The notes below the pieces were generated by a model. The model was given only the letters and a program-made list of their open reading frames with translations. It was not told the origin of the DNA and did not search any database. From Shewanella halotolerans (lineage in GTDB: Bacteria; Pseudomonadota; Gammaproteobacteria; Enterobacterales; Shewanellaceae): a DNA stretch of 64,000 bases. The stretch is from positions 2,108,001-2,172,000 of the forward strand of contig NZ_CP080417.1 of the NCBI RefSeq assembly GCF_019457535.1, read 5' to 3'. The position numbers and the translations under genes are program-made. Positions 19,516 to 28,513 of the stretch are shown piece after piece; position 1 is the first letter of the stretch; each line of letters begins with the position of its first letter.

Positions 19516-20541
19516 ATGGCGAAGGGCATCAGGGCAATAGGAAGAAAGGCTTGGCAAGAGAAGAGTGCGCATGTCACGCCAGAGGCGGTATTTAACGATA
19601 GACGCAACATCATCAAGGCGCTCGGCCTCGGCGCACTGGGGGCAAGCATACCTGGCCAGGTGCAGGCAGGGCTGTTTGATCTGTTCGGTAAGTCTGAACC
19701 CCACGCCCCCTTTGTGACGCATCCGTTAGCCTTTAGCGGCAACAAGGCTTACGGCCAACAGGAGAGCCTCACCCCCGAGAAGAAGGTGACCACCCATAAT
19801 AACTACTACGAGTTTGGTACCAGCAAGACAGATCCCTTCGAGAATGCTCAAGGCTTTAAGGTGGATCCCTGGACGCTGAGGGTAGAGGGCATGGTAGACA
19901 ACCCGCTGACACTTGATCTGGATGACCTGACTAAGTTGATTCCGCTGGAAGAACGCATCTATCGTCTGCGCTGCGTCGAGGCCTGGTCTATGGTGATCCC
20001 TTGGGTGGGCTTTCCCCTGAAGGCGCTGCTGGCTAAGGCCGGGGTCAAGACGGGTGCGACCCACGTTGCCTTTGAGACCCTGTTCGATCCTGACCAGATG
20101 CCGGGGCAGAAGAGCCGTTTGATGGGCGGCGGTATACATTACCCCTATGTCGAAGGGCTAAGGCTGGATGAGGCGACGAATGAGCTGGCCTTCATGGCCG
20201 TTGGTCTTTATGGCAAGACGCTACCACCGCAAAACGGCGCGCCTATTCGTCTGGTGGTGCCATGGAAATATGGTTTCAAGAGCATCAAGTCGGTGGTGCG
20301 GATCCGTGTGATGGACAAGCAGCCACCCACCAGCTGGAATCAGTTGGCGCCTCACGAATATGGCTTCTTTGCTAATGTGAACCCCGAGGTGGATCATCCA
20401 AGGTGGTCCCAGGCGACGGAGCGTCGTATAGGTGAGGGTGGGATCTTCTCGGCCCAGCGTATCGCAACCTTGCCCTTTAATGGTTATGGCGAGCAGGTCG
20501 CCCATCTCTATAAGGGGATGAACCTGCGCCAATACTATTAA
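19516..20541 (+). CDS. msrP: Protein-methionine-sulfoxide reductase catalytic subunit
   Basis: Periplasmic molybdoenzyme (YedY/MsrP) that repairs oxidised methionine in envelope proteins. A Tat-type start is seen: DRRNIIKALGLGALGASIPG, twin arginine followed by a hydrophobic stretch. The molybdenum-ligating Cys sits in YRLRCVEAWSMVIPW (about residue 153). Later KYGFKSIKSV and HEYGFFANVNP are typical. The start was placed at ATG 19516 because AAGGTGG lies 8 bases upstream; a GTG at 19504 is in frame. About 341 residues. It is followed at 38 bases by msrQ, which supplies electrons. Confidence 0.95.
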   Translation: MAKGIRAIGRKAWQEKSAHVTPEAVFNDRRNIIKALGLGALGASIPGQVQAGLFDLFGKSEPHAPFVTHPLAFSGNKAYGQQESLTPEKKVTTHNNYYEFGTSKTDPFENAQGFKVDPWTLRVEGMVDNPLTLDLDDLTKLIPLEERIYRLRCVEAWSMVIPWVGFPLKALLAKAGVKTGATHVAFETLFDPDQMPGQKSRLMGGGIHYPYVEGLRLDEATNELAFMAVGLYGKTLPPQNGAPIRLVVPWKYGFKSIKSVVRIRVMDKQPPTSWNQLAPHEYGFFANVNPEVDHPRWSQATERRIGEGGIFSAQRIATLPFNGYGEQVAHLYKGMNLRQYY

Positions 20542-20579
20542 GCCGCCATATATTAAAGTGACCCAGTAAGGAGAAGCCT

Positions 20580-21197
20580 TTGTTTCGATTGCAAGCCAGG
20601 CATCTGTTGCCCTTAAAGATAGCATTTCATCTCATCGCGCTGGTGCCCTTGGTAGTGCTGGTGTGGCGCGTATTAAATGACCAGCTTGGGGGCGATCCCG
20701 TCCAATACATCATCCACTATACCGGAATGGGGGCGATCAATTCGCTGATCGCCGTACTGCTCATTTCGCCGGTGGCGAAATACTTTAAGCTAGGGCTCTT
20801 GATGCAAACTCGCCGTTTAGTGGGCCTGTATGTGTTTGCCTATGCTAGCTTGCATATCTTGGCCTTCTTAAGCCTGGATCTGCTGTTCGCCTGGCAACTG
20901 CTGCTGAGTGAGATTGTTAAGCGGCCCTATATTCTGGTAGGCGCCACCGCCTATGTCATCTTGTTGCTGCTGGCGATCACCTCCTTTGCCAGAGTCAAAC
21001 GTGCCATGGGGCGTCGCTGGCAACAGCTGCATAACTGGGTCTATCTGGTGGCCTTACTGGCGCCTATCCATTTTTATTGGTCGGTGAAATCTGAGGTGAT
21101 TGAGCCGAGTCTCTATCTTATCGGATTGATATGCTTGCTACTTATCCGGGTTAACTTCAAGCAGTTGCAGCGGCGTCTGTCACTGCGAGCTAGTTAG
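20580..21197 (+). CDS. msrQ: Heme-binding membrane subunit MsrQ
   Basis: Inner-membrane haem protein of about 205 residues with roughly six hydrophobic helices; it passes quinol-derived electrons to MsrP. His residues suited to haem binding are visible in ASLHILAFL, WQQLHNWVYL and APIHFYW. The start is TTG at 20580, supported by AAGGAG six bases upstream. Its stop and that of the convergent diguanylate cyclase gene overlap by 4 bases, so no room exists for a terminator between them. Confidence 0.93.
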   Translation: MFRLQARHLLPLKIAFHLIALVPLVVLVWRVLNDQLGGDPVQYIIHYTGMGAINSLIAVLLISPVAKYFKLGLLMQTRRLVGLYVFAYASLHILAFLSLDLLFAWQLLLSEIVKRPYILVGATAYVILLLLAITSFARVKRAMGRRWQQLHNWVYLVALLAPIHFYWSVKSEVIEPSLYLIGLICLLLIRVNFKQLQRRLSLRAS

Positions 21198-22552
21198 CCC
21201 ACCTGGCTTTCATCTGTCTGGCTTTCGCCTACCAGCTTTTTGTCAACCTGGCGGGCGATCTGTTCGGTAAAGCGGTGGCTGTTCCCCTTCACCTGTTTGG
21301 CCTGGTACATGTTGTCGTCGGCGACTTTGATCAGGCTGAGGCGGGTCAGTTCGTCCCCCGGATACATGGCTACGCCTATGCTGACGGTGAGTGAAACCGT
21401 GGTGCGGCCACAGACGATAGGCGGTGAGATCTGACGTATGATCTTATCGATCACTATGGTCACCTCTTCGATGTCGTTGATGGGCTCGAGCCAGACCACG
21501 AATTCATCTCCCCCCAGACGGCCGCAGATGTCTGAGCTGCGCACCGCACTCTGGATACGCCTCGCCGCCGTCGATAGCACCTTGTCGCCATTATCATGGC
21601 CCAGGCTGTCATTAACCTGTTTAAATTTGTCCAGATCGATGAATAACATGGCGGCGTGCATCTGGGTGCGCTGACAGCGGGCGATGGCGGTATCTATCTG
21701 GCGCTCGAAGGCGCTACGGGAATAGAGGCCGGTGAGGTCGTCGTGTTCCGCCACATACTTGAGCTTTTGAGTCTGGCGCTTGAGCTGTTTTGTCTGCGCC
21801 GCCACTTCGCCCTGGAGCGCTTCCTTGCGTATGGTTGTCTCCTTGAGCTTGTGGGTCATGGCGTTAAATTTCTGCGCCAGTATCGCCAGCTCATTCTGGT
21901 GGACGATCTCGATGTGACTGTCCAGATCCCCTTGACTGAGCTTGCTGATCCCCATCTTCATGCGGTGCAGGCTCTCTCTGAACGCCTTGAGGGTCGAGAT
22001 GGTGACCAGTAGCGAGATGATTGAGCCCGCCAATAGGAACAGAATAGTGGTCGAGAGGATCTGTGATTGCTGCACGGCCAGACTATCGATCACCAGGCGT
22101 TGCAGACTGGTGAGATCTTCACTCATCGACTGTATCGTGATGTTAAACCGGGTGGTTAACATGCCGCGGGCGGAGATGATGCCCCGCTGCGGCGGTGAGC
22201 TCATATGCTGCTGGGTGAGTTTGAGCAGTGCGGCCAAGCTATCAGCCTGACGATTTAAATTGGTGGTTAATACTTTAGTCGCGGGCGCTAAGAACTGCGC
22301 CTCGGCAAGCTTGGCTTTGAGCTGTTGATGGGCGTTGAGGGTCTGGATCAATACCTCCTCATCCTGAAACTCCTGCAGGGCCCAGAGCCGGCTCCTGAGC
22401 ACGTCTATGCTGCTCTCCAGCTGCATGATATGGGAAAGCTGCTGCAGATTTTCCTGCTGTATGTGTCTCAGCCCGGCAAAGGTTAACAGTATGGTAGTTG
22501 TCAGAAAAAGGCTGATGAAGAGCAATAATTTTAACCGGGTATTGATCATCAT
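21194..22552 (-). CDS. Membrane diguanylate cyclase (HAMP-GGDEF)
   Basis: A 452-residue sensor enzyme that should make cyclic di-GMP. Order: TM helix (about 7-28), periplasmic region (about 29-165), second TM helix (STTILFLLAGSIISLLVTI, about 166-186), HAMP and coiled coil to about 270, then a GGDEF domain. The active-site GRLGGDEFVVW is intact at about residue 349, and RSSD five residues before GGDEF is a product-inhibition I-site. No EAL domain. It starts 14 bases after an orphan periplasmic binding protein gene, suggesting that protein is its ligand sensor; this is inference. Confidence 0.93.
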   Translation of the reverse strand: MMINTRLKLLLFISLFLTTTILLTFAGLRHIQQENLQQLSHIMQLESSIDVLRSRLWALQEFQDEEVLIQTLNAHQQLKAKLAEAQFLAPATKVLTTNLNRQADSLAALLKLTQQHMSSPPQRGIISARGMLTTRFNITIQSMSEDLTSLQRLVIDSLAVQQSQILSTTILFLLAGSIISLLVTISTLKAFRESLHRMKMGISKLSQGDLDSHIEIVHQNELAILAQKFNAMTHKLKETTIRKEALQGEVAAQTKQLKRQTQKLKYVAEHDDLTGLYSRSAFERQIDTAIARCQRTQMHAAMLFIDLDKFKQVNDSLGHDNGDKVLSTAARRIQSAVRSSDICGRLGGDEFVVWLEPINDIEEVTIVIDKIIRQISPPIVCGRTTVSLTVSIGVAMYPGDELTRLSLIKVADDNMYQAKQVKGNSHRFTEQIARQVDKKLVGESQTDESQVG

Positions 22553-22566
22553 TTGCTGTTAACGTC

Positions 22567-23547
22567 CTAGTTATCGAGCGCCTGCTTGAGTGCTGAATCA
22601 TCCAGAAGCAGCCTAAAATCCGGGGGTGTTTTTGCATCGATGGCGCCGCTGGCTATCGCCCAGCGTGCCTGTGCATGCAAATTTGAGATCAGTGAGTTAT
22701 TTAAAGATAGCCGAAATACGTAATCATTCCACGCCCACTCCAGCTCGGACAGTGAGATATCCAGATAGTCACTGATGATCTGCTTGGCACTTTGAGGGTG
22801 CTGATTAATAAAGTGTTGCGCACTCTTTAACGCCCGCAGAATATCGGCGTGTTGTTTTTCATGCAGCCTGGCGTTGGCAGCCGAGGTGACCAGATTGAAG
22901 GAAAGGTTATAGATCCCTTTACCCGGATATTGATAGATGGCATCGCCATGCTCTTCGATCAGCTTGTAGCCAAAGGGTTCCCATACCGAGATGGCGTCGA
23001 CGTCACCGGCCAGCAGCGCTGGCCCTAACGCCTGGGGGGACATGAATACCTTCTCAAAATCCTGCTGTTGATGACCACTGATGATCAGGAAAGCATCGGC
23101 AAAGAATTCGCTTGAGCTGGCTTTGACCATGCCTATCTTCTTATCGCTGAGCTGGATGATGCTCTTGGGTTGTTCATCGTTGAGGGTGAGTAGCTTGAGA
23201 TCGTTATCCGACTCGACGAAGCTTGCCAGCAGACGAAAGTCGCTGCGCTGAAAGCCGTTGAACATGATCACACTTTCCGAGCTGGTCGCCAGATCCGCAA
23301 CGCCCTGGATCATCGCCTGAAAACAGAGGTGACCACCGCGCAGGGGGATAAGTTCGATATCCAAATTGTAGGGCTTAAACAGCTCTAATTCTCTGGCGAT
23401 GATCAGGGGCGCACTCAGTGGCGTGGTAGAGGTTGCAATTCTTAACTTTACAGGTGGCTCGGTAGCGGGCGCCTTGCCACCCCACCAGTTGATCGATAAG
23501 AGCCCCATAACGACTATGACCAGAAGCACTATTCCCTTAGCTTTCAT
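22567..23547 (-). CDS. NMT1/SsuA-like periplasmic substrate-binding protein
   Basis: A 326-residue protein with a hydrophobic N-terminus (KGIVLLVIVVMGLLSINWW, signal peptide or anchor; no lipobox Cys). The fold cues are those of ABC solute-binding proteins of the NMT1/THI5/SsuA group: LRIATSTTPLSAPLIIA, FKPYNLDIELIPLRGG, DLATSSESVIMFN, then LLAGDVDAISVWEPFGYKL. Such proteins bind sulfonates, pyrimidine precursors and similar small molecules. No permease or ATPase gene is nearby; the next gene in the same operon is the GGDEF protein. The ligand cannot be told from sequence. Confidence 0.85.
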   Translation of the reverse strand: MKAKGIVLLVIVVMGLLSINWWGGKAPATEPPVKLRIATSTTPLSAPLIIARELELFKPYNLDIELIPLRGGHLCFQAMIQGVADLATSSESVIMFNGFQRSDFRLLASFVESDNDLKLLTLNDEQPKSIIQLSDKKIGMVKASSSEFFADAFLIISGHQQQDFEKVFMSPQALGPALLAGDVDAISVWEPFGYKLIEEHGDAIYQYPGKGIYNLSFNLVTSAANARLHEKQHADILRALKSAQHFINQHPQSAKQIISDYLDISLSELEWAWNDYVFRLSLNNSLISNLHAQARWAIASGAIDAKTPPDFRLLLDDSALKQALDN

Positions 23548-23773
23548 CGTGAAAGATTACCCTTATAAAAAGTACTGACACTTTAGTTTAGTTGTTATCG
23601 GCCGACACAGACGAATAATTAACCAATAGGTATTATATCCTGCTTTCGACCCCTGTTTAGTCCACTAAAGTATGCATTTATAGGTAGTTAGCGGCTTTGA
23701 CAAAAGGATTTGAATAGGCGAGATTTAAAGGGATGTCCTAATTATTTCTGTCACTTGCCTGAAGGTGATCGCC

Positions 23774-25420
23774 ATGAACGCCATTTATGCCCTGTTTCGC
23801 AAATTTAAAATTGCCCATCGTTTGCTGTTTATGCTACTGCTTGCCATCGTCGCGACCGGCATCATGTTTGTATTTGCGCTGGCTAATATCGAAGAGGTCT
23901 TGGTTAAGGAGAAGCAGGCCAAGTTATCGGCGCTATCGGATGTTGGCGAGAAGGTGATCAGCCAGTTTTATGAGGCGTCACAAGCCGGCACCATGAGTGA
24001 GGAAGAGGCCAGGCGCAACGCCATCGCCGCTCTGGATGCCCTTAGGTATGAGGGTAACGAATATTTCTGGACCATAGATAGGCAAGGGATCATGGTGCAG
24101 CACGCCTTTGCCAAGAAGCTGGTGGGCACCAATGTGTTGGGGATGAAAGATCCCAATGGTGTCAGGCTATTTGAGAAGATGGTGACAGGCACGGCAAACA
24201 GCGATTATGCGCTGATCGAATATATGTGGAATCGCCCCAATGCCTCGGCGCCCAGCCCTAAGATGAGTGTGGTCAAACGTTTCGTCCCTTGGGGATGGAT
24301 AGTCGGGACCGGCATCTATGTGGATGATATTCAAGAGGAGATGCAGGCCTTCATCTACAAGTATCTGCTGATCTGCATTGCGGTGTGGCTGCCGGTGATC
24401 CTGATCTTAGGGGCCATCTCCCGCAGTATCTCGGCGCCTATGGCCGACACCATAGCCGCCTTTGAAAATATCGCGCGAGGCGAGGGCGACCTTACCCTGA
24501 GGCTCGAAGAGTCGGGCCGGGATGAACTCAAACAGGTGGCGGCGAGCTTTAATGAGTTCGTTGCCAAGATACAGGCGCTGGTTAATTCGGTGAGCGCTTC
24601 TGTGACCCACAGTCGCGAACTGGCCGAAGGGCTGGCGGATATCTCGGCCCAGGCCAGTATGGTAACGGCCAACATGCAGGCGGAGACCCAAAGCGTCGCC
24701 ACCGCCATCAACGAGATGTCTATGGCTTCCTCTGAGGTGGCGTCCAATGCCCAGCTTGCCGCCGATAGCGCCGGTAGTGCCGATGGCGAAGCCGATGATA
24801 CCGTGGCCGTTGTCGATGGCGCCGTGGCTAAGATCAAAGGCCTGTCTAATGAGTTAGAGGTGACTGCCGATGAGGCTCAGGCGCTGCAGATAAGCTCGGG
24901 CAAGATAGGCCAGATATTGGATGTGATCGTCGGCATTGCCGAACAGACTAACCTGCTGGCGCTTAACGCCGCCATTGAGGCGGCGAGGGCCGGTGAGGCG
25001 GGACGCGGCTTTGCCGTGGTGGCCGATGAGGTGCGCACCCTGGCCAGTCGAACTCAGGAGTCGACCCAGGAGATCAATGCCATCATAGAGGCGATCCGCG
25101 CCTCGGTAGACAGTGTCAACGCCTCGGTGGCCAGGGCTAAGGCGCAGTCGGAGCAAACGGTAGGTGAAACCAGTCAGGTGGTGGAGGCGCTGCAGACCAT
25201 CAAGTCTTCCATCAGACAGATCTCCGACATGAATATTCAGATCGCCACGGCGACCGAGGAGCAGAGTGCGGTGATCGCCGAACTGAATATGAATGTGACC
25301 CGGATTAACGATATTTCGCTGGAGAACCAGCAGAAGAGTGAGGAGATTGGCAGTACCAGTGAGCAGATAAAATCGGGCTCGGCGGATCTAGAATCTCTAA
25401 TTTCGACCTTTAAGCTGTAG
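23774..25420 (+). CDS. Methyl-accepting chemotaxis protein with Cache sensor
   Basis: A 548-residue transducer. N-terminal TM helix (about 13-35), a periplasmic single-Cache (sCache_2-like) domain with EGNEYFWTID and FVPWGWIVGTGIYVDDI, a second TM helix (about 193-215), HAMP, and a long cytoplasmic coiled coil. The signalling tip is complete at about residue 387: EQTNLLALNAAIEAARAGE followed by GRGFAVVADEVR. The start is ATG 23774 with GAAGGTGA upstream; a GTG three codons earlier is in frame. Such sCache_2 receptors often sense small carboxylates, but the ligand here is unknown. Divergent from the binding-protein/GGDEF pair. Confidence 0.95.
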   Translation: MNAIYALFRKFKIAHRLLFMLLLAIVATGIMFVFALANIEEVLVKEKQAKLSALSDVGEKVISQFYEASQAGTMSEEEARRNAIAALDALRYEGNEYFWTIDRQGIMVQHAFAKKLVGTNVLGMKDPNGVRLFEKMVTGTANSDYALIEYMWNRPNASAPSPKMSVVKRFVPWGWIVGTGIYVDDIQEEMQAFIYKYLLICIAVWLPVILILGAISRSISAPMADTIAAFENIARGEGDLTLRLEESGRDELKQVAASFNEFVAKIQALVNSVSASVTHSRELAEGLADISAQASMVTANMQAETQSVATAINEMSMASSEVASNAQLAADSAGSADGEADDTVAVVDGAVAKIKGLSNELEVTADEAQALQISSGKIGQILDVIVGIAEQTNLLALNAAIEAARAGEAGRGFAVVADEVRTLASRTQESTQEINAIIEAIRASVDSVNASVARAKAQSEQTVGETSQVVEALQTIKSSIRQISDMNIQIATATEEQSAVIAELNMNVTRINDISLENQQKSEEIGSTSEQIKSGSADLESLISTFKL

Positions 25421-25424
25421 TGGA

Positions 25425-25452
25425 AAATAACCTGCTATCTGGCAGGTTATTT
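25425..25452. terminator. Bidirectional terminator after chemoreceptor gene
   Basis: Inverted repeat AAATAACCTGC - 6-base loop - GCAGGTTATTT, 11 bp, with T-rich flank on the plus side and A-rich on the other. It lies between the convergent chemoreceptor gene and the small unknown gene. Confidence 0.75.
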
Positions 25453-25455
25453 GAT

Positions 25456-25770
25456 TTACTTAACTCCTTGCTGCATGATCTCTAACACGCGGTCGTAAGA
25501 GATGCCATATTCGCGGGACAGGTTAATCACCTTGGTCTTATAGGTCTGAATGTTTTCCTGGCGGGCCAGATTGGCCTGCTCTTCGTCGACCAGCTTGCCA
25601 ACGACCTCTTGCAAAATCAGCAATCTGCGCAGATTGAAGCCTAACGATCTAAGATATTTATCCATCTGCGCATGGGTACGGGCCTGACTCAGTTCGCTGC
25701 TGTGTTTTTGCTCATAGCCATATTCGTCGAGCGCAGCCATTGCATCATGTAAATTGAGATGATCTGTCAT
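25456..25770 (-). CDS. Small conserved-looking protein of unknown function
   Basis: A 104-residue soluble, highly charged and probably all-helical protein. It has no Cys, no signal peptide and no membrane segment. Around residues 42-75 is an amphipathic stretch (LGFNLRRLLILQEVVGKLVDEEQANLA region) and the C-terminus resembles a short helix-turn-helix-like unit (REYGISYDRVLEIM). I do not recognise the family. Codon use resembles its neighbours, so it looks resident rather than acquired. It is transcribed alone, convergent with the chemoreceptor and divergent from rraA. Confidence 0.7.
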   Translation of the reverse strand: MTDHLNLHDAMAALDEYGYEQKHSSELSQARTHAQMDKYLRSLGFNLRRLLILQEVVGKLVDEEQANLARQENIQTYKTKVINLSREYGISYDRVLEIMQQGVK

Positions 25771-25979
25771 GTGATTCCATTATCGCTTGGTCGATATTGG
25801 TCAATATCGACGGGTCTATTAGCCAGGGTCTAGTATTTATTATCTTGATGATTTAATCGCCAATCTATATTAGCGAAGGCACATTCTAAAACCGATCGAA
25901 TTTAAATTCATCTAATTTTCATTTTATATTCGCCTTGTTATAGTAACTTAACTTTTCTTAGTTCTGCAGGGAGGCTGCA

Positions 25980-26474
25980 ATGCAAGATCTACTGCCCGAT
26001 CTCTTTGACCAGTATGAGACTCAACTGTCGTTATTGGCGCCCCATTATCGACAGTTTGGCCAGAAGCGAATCTTCTGGGGAGAGGTGGTCACGGTAAAGT
26101 GTTTCGAAGACAACTCCAAGGTCAAGCAACTGCTGGGACAGCCTGGTGAAGGCAGAGTCCTGGTGGTTGATGGTGGCGGTTCGAACCGACGCGCCCTGCT
26201 TGGCGATATGATTGCACAGAGTGCGGTGGACAATGGCTGGAGTGGCATAGTGATCAATGGCTATGTGCGTGATGTCGGCGCCTTGGCGCAGATGACTATT
26301 GGAATTCAAGCACTTGGCGCTAACCCCATCAAAACGGATAAACGGGATCTTGGCGATGTTAACGTTACGCTTGAGATAGATCGCGTTATAATAAAGCCAG
26401 GTATGATGCTTTATGCCGACGATAATGGCGTTGCCGTGTCGTCAGAGCAGTTGGATCTCTCGCAATTGGCCTAA
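25980..26474 (+). CDS. rraA: Ribonuclease E activity regulator RraA
   Basis: A 164-residue protein close to E. coli RraA, which binds RNase E and lowers its activity. Family segments are clear: FGQKRIFWGEVVTVKCFEDN, GRVLVVDGGGSNRRALLGD (the binding groove), IVINGYVRDV, and MMLYADDNGVAVS. The ATG follows GGGAGG at good distance. RraA-fold proteins also include aldolases, but the length and the N-terminus fit the regulator group. The AsmA-like gene follows 37 bases later on the same strand. Confidence 0.93.
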   Translation: MQDLLPDLFDQYETQLSLLAPHYRQFGQKRIFWGEVVTVKCFEDNSKVKQLLGQPGEGRVLVVDGGGSNRRALLGDMIAQSAVDNGWSGIVINGYVRDVGALAQMTIGIQALGANPIKTDKRDLGDVNVTLEIDRVIIKPGMMLYADDNGVAVSSEQLDLSQLA

Positions 26475-26511
26475 CGGGCCAATTGCTCACCTTTACCAGA
26501 CGGAACCTGTT

Positions 26512-28356
26512 ATGAAATTTGTAAAATGGCTACTCATAGTATTTGCCTCCCTTTTCCTATTATTGATCGCCTATCTCACCCTTATATTCGATCCCAATGA
26601 CTTTAAGCCGCAAATTGTCGAGGCGGTGAAAAAGCAAACCGGGCGCGATCTACTTATCAAGCAAGACCTCAGCTGGACCTTCTTCCCCAGCATAGGGATA
26701 GCCCTTGGTGACATCAGCCTGTCGAATCCTGAGGGGTTCAAACATGACACCATGCTTAAAGTCGACGGCATAGTGGCCGAGGTAGCACTAATGCCGCTGC
26801 TGAGTAAAGAGGTGGAGATCGCCCAGCTGAATTTAGATGGCCTGACCCTAAACTTCGACAGCTATAAGAATGGCCGCAGCAGCATGGATGGTTTGACGTC
26901 CGCTGGCGAAAAGGCCGAGAAGGCTGGCGACAAAGCGGGTAGCGATGGGGCCGCTCAGGGCAGCGTGCAGCTGAGTAGCCTGAATATCGGTGGCATCGCC
27001 ATCACCAACACTCAGGTGAATCTTTATGATGAGGCGACGGGTAAGACCCAGGCACTGACACTTGAATCCTTAACCTTAGGCGAGTTCTCTCTGGGGCAGT
27101 TTGCCGATCTGGGTTACAAGTTCTCCATGACCCAGCCTGAGATGAAGGTCAGCAGCCAAGGTAAGGGACAGATCAAGGTCGACCCAAGTCTTGCGAAAAT
27201 CGCCATCAAGGATTTTGAGATTGAAAACAGCCTGGAAGGGGATGCGATTCCCAATAAGCGCATGAACATCAATCTCACCACTCAACTCGAGCTGGACAAC
27301 AACGCCAAGACCATGGCCTTGGTGCTCTCAAGTCTGAATGTCGAGCAGATTAAGGCACAGGGCAAAATGTCGGTCAATTACGGCGGCAAGGTACCGGACG
27401 TAGTGGCCTCTATGAGTTTTGGCGATATTGATGTCACGCCCTTTATGGCCAAAGATGATGGTGCCAAGGGCGAAGATAAGACGGCTAAAGGCGAGGGCGC
27501 GGCAACTGCCAAGGAGCCCGACCTTAGTGGCATGAAGGCGGTCAATCTTAAGCTGGATCTCGATGCCAAGTCTGTGACTGCCGATAAGATCAAGACAGAA
27601 AACTGGCAGATGAAACTGACACTGAAAAATGGTGTGCTAGATGTCAGCCAGCTAAGCGCCGATCTCTATCAGGGTAAATTACTTGCCAGTGCTCAGCTAG
27701 ATGGTCGTAAACCTGTGGCCAGCTATCGCTTCAACAAGAAGATCTCCGGCATCAAGGTGCGTCCTTTGCTGACCGATGCTGCCGAGGTCGACATGCTGGC
27801 CGGTACCACCAACTTCGAGGTGACAGGCAGTGGCTACAGCCTGATCCCGGATAACATCAAGCGTAACCTCGATGCCAAGGGCCAGTTTGAGGTCGCCGAC
27901 GGTGCGCTTTATGGGGTGAACATTCCCCAGATGCTGCGTGATGCCAAGGCAAAACTTGGGGGGGACCTCAATGCTGCCTCCAGCGGTGAGAAGAAGACCG
28001 ACTTCACCAGCCTGACCGGCAGCTTTACCATGGCCAAAGGGATAGTGAACAACCCGGATCTTAATATGGCATCGCCGCTGATTCGTTTACAGGGTAAGGG
28101 TAATGTGAATCTGCTCTCCGAGGCGATCGACTATGCGCTGAAGACTTCGGTGGTCGGCTCGTTAGAGGGTCAGGGCGGCGCAGAGAAAGATGTGCTTTAT
28201 GGGGTCGAGATCCCCTTTGCCATCGCTGGCACCATCAGCGAGCCTAAATTTTCCCTTGATACCGCAGCCCTGTTCGAGTCCAAGTTGAAAAAGGAAACCG
28301 AGAAGGCGACCGACGAGCTAAAAGACAAGCTGTTTAAGAAGCTAGGTGGTCTGTAA
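26512..28356 (+). CDS. AsmA family protein
   Basis: About 614 residues. An N-terminal hydrophobic helix (WLLIVFASLFLLLIAYLTLIF) is followed by the AsmA hallmark FDPNDFKPQIVEAVKKQTGR and DLSWTFFPSIGIALGDISLSNPEGF. The C-terminal part (ALYGVNIPQMLRDAKAKLGG and the later FTSLTGSFTMAKGIV) matches the AsmA C-terminal region. These are inner-membrane-anchored, periplasm-facing proteins implicated in envelope lipid transport. The start was placed at ATG 26512 where the hydrophobic N-terminus begins; a longer frame runs back into rraA and is unlikely. A Gly/Lys/Ala-rich low-complexity stretch is seen near residues 320-335. Confidence 0.9.
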   Translation: MKFVKWLLIVFASLFLLLIAYLTLIFDPNDFKPQIVEAVKKQTGRDLLIKQDLSWTFFPSIGIALGDISLSNPEGFKHDTMLKVDGIVAEVALMPLLSKEVEIAQLNLDGLTLNFDSYKNGRSSMDGLTSAGEKAEKAGDKAGSDGAAQGSVQLSSLNIGGIAITNTQVNLYDEATGKTQALTLESLTLGEFSLGQFADLGYKFSMTQPEMKVSSQGKGQIKVDPSLAKIAIKDFEIENSLEGDAIPNKRMNINLTTQLELDNNAKTMALVLSSLNVEQIKAQGKMSVNYGGKVPDVVASMSFGDIDVTPFMAKDDGAKGEDKTAKGEGAATAKEPDLSGMKAVNLKLDLDAKSVTADKIKTENWQMKLTLKNGVLDVSQLSADLYQGKLLASAQLDGRKPVASYRFNKKISGIKVRPLLTDAAEVDMLAGTTNFEVTGSGYSLIPDNIKRNLDAKGQFEVADGALYGVNIPQMLRDAKAKLGGDLNAASSGEKKTDFTSLTGSFTMAKGIVNNPDLNMASPLIRLQGKGNVNLLSEAIDYALKTSVVGSLEGQGGAEKDVLYGVEIPFAIAGTISEPKFSLDTAALFESKLKKETEKATDELKDKLFKKLGGL

Positions 28357-28406
28357 GCGAGCGGTGTAACCGATAGAGAAGTGCTAACAAATAAGCACTA
28401 ATAAAA

Positions 28407-28434
28407 AAGCGATGCCGAGGCATCGCTTTTTTGT
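28407..28434 (+). terminator. Rho-independent terminator after the AsmA-like gene
   Basis: A-run, then GCGATGC-CGAG-GCATCGC stem-loop and six T residues. The A-run makes it usable on the minus strand for mltD too. Confidence 0.85.
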
Positions 28435-28513
28435 GTGCGGTAATCGCTGCTTAAATAAAAGCTGTGATGCTTGTAAGTACGTGAGATAAAAGCCGAGACT
28501 TTAAATTCAGGTT

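Noticed and set aside
23697..23725. TTGACA-N17-GAGATT promoter for the chemoreceptor
   Set aside because: The -10 is poor, and a flagellar sigma-28 promoter could not be matched either.
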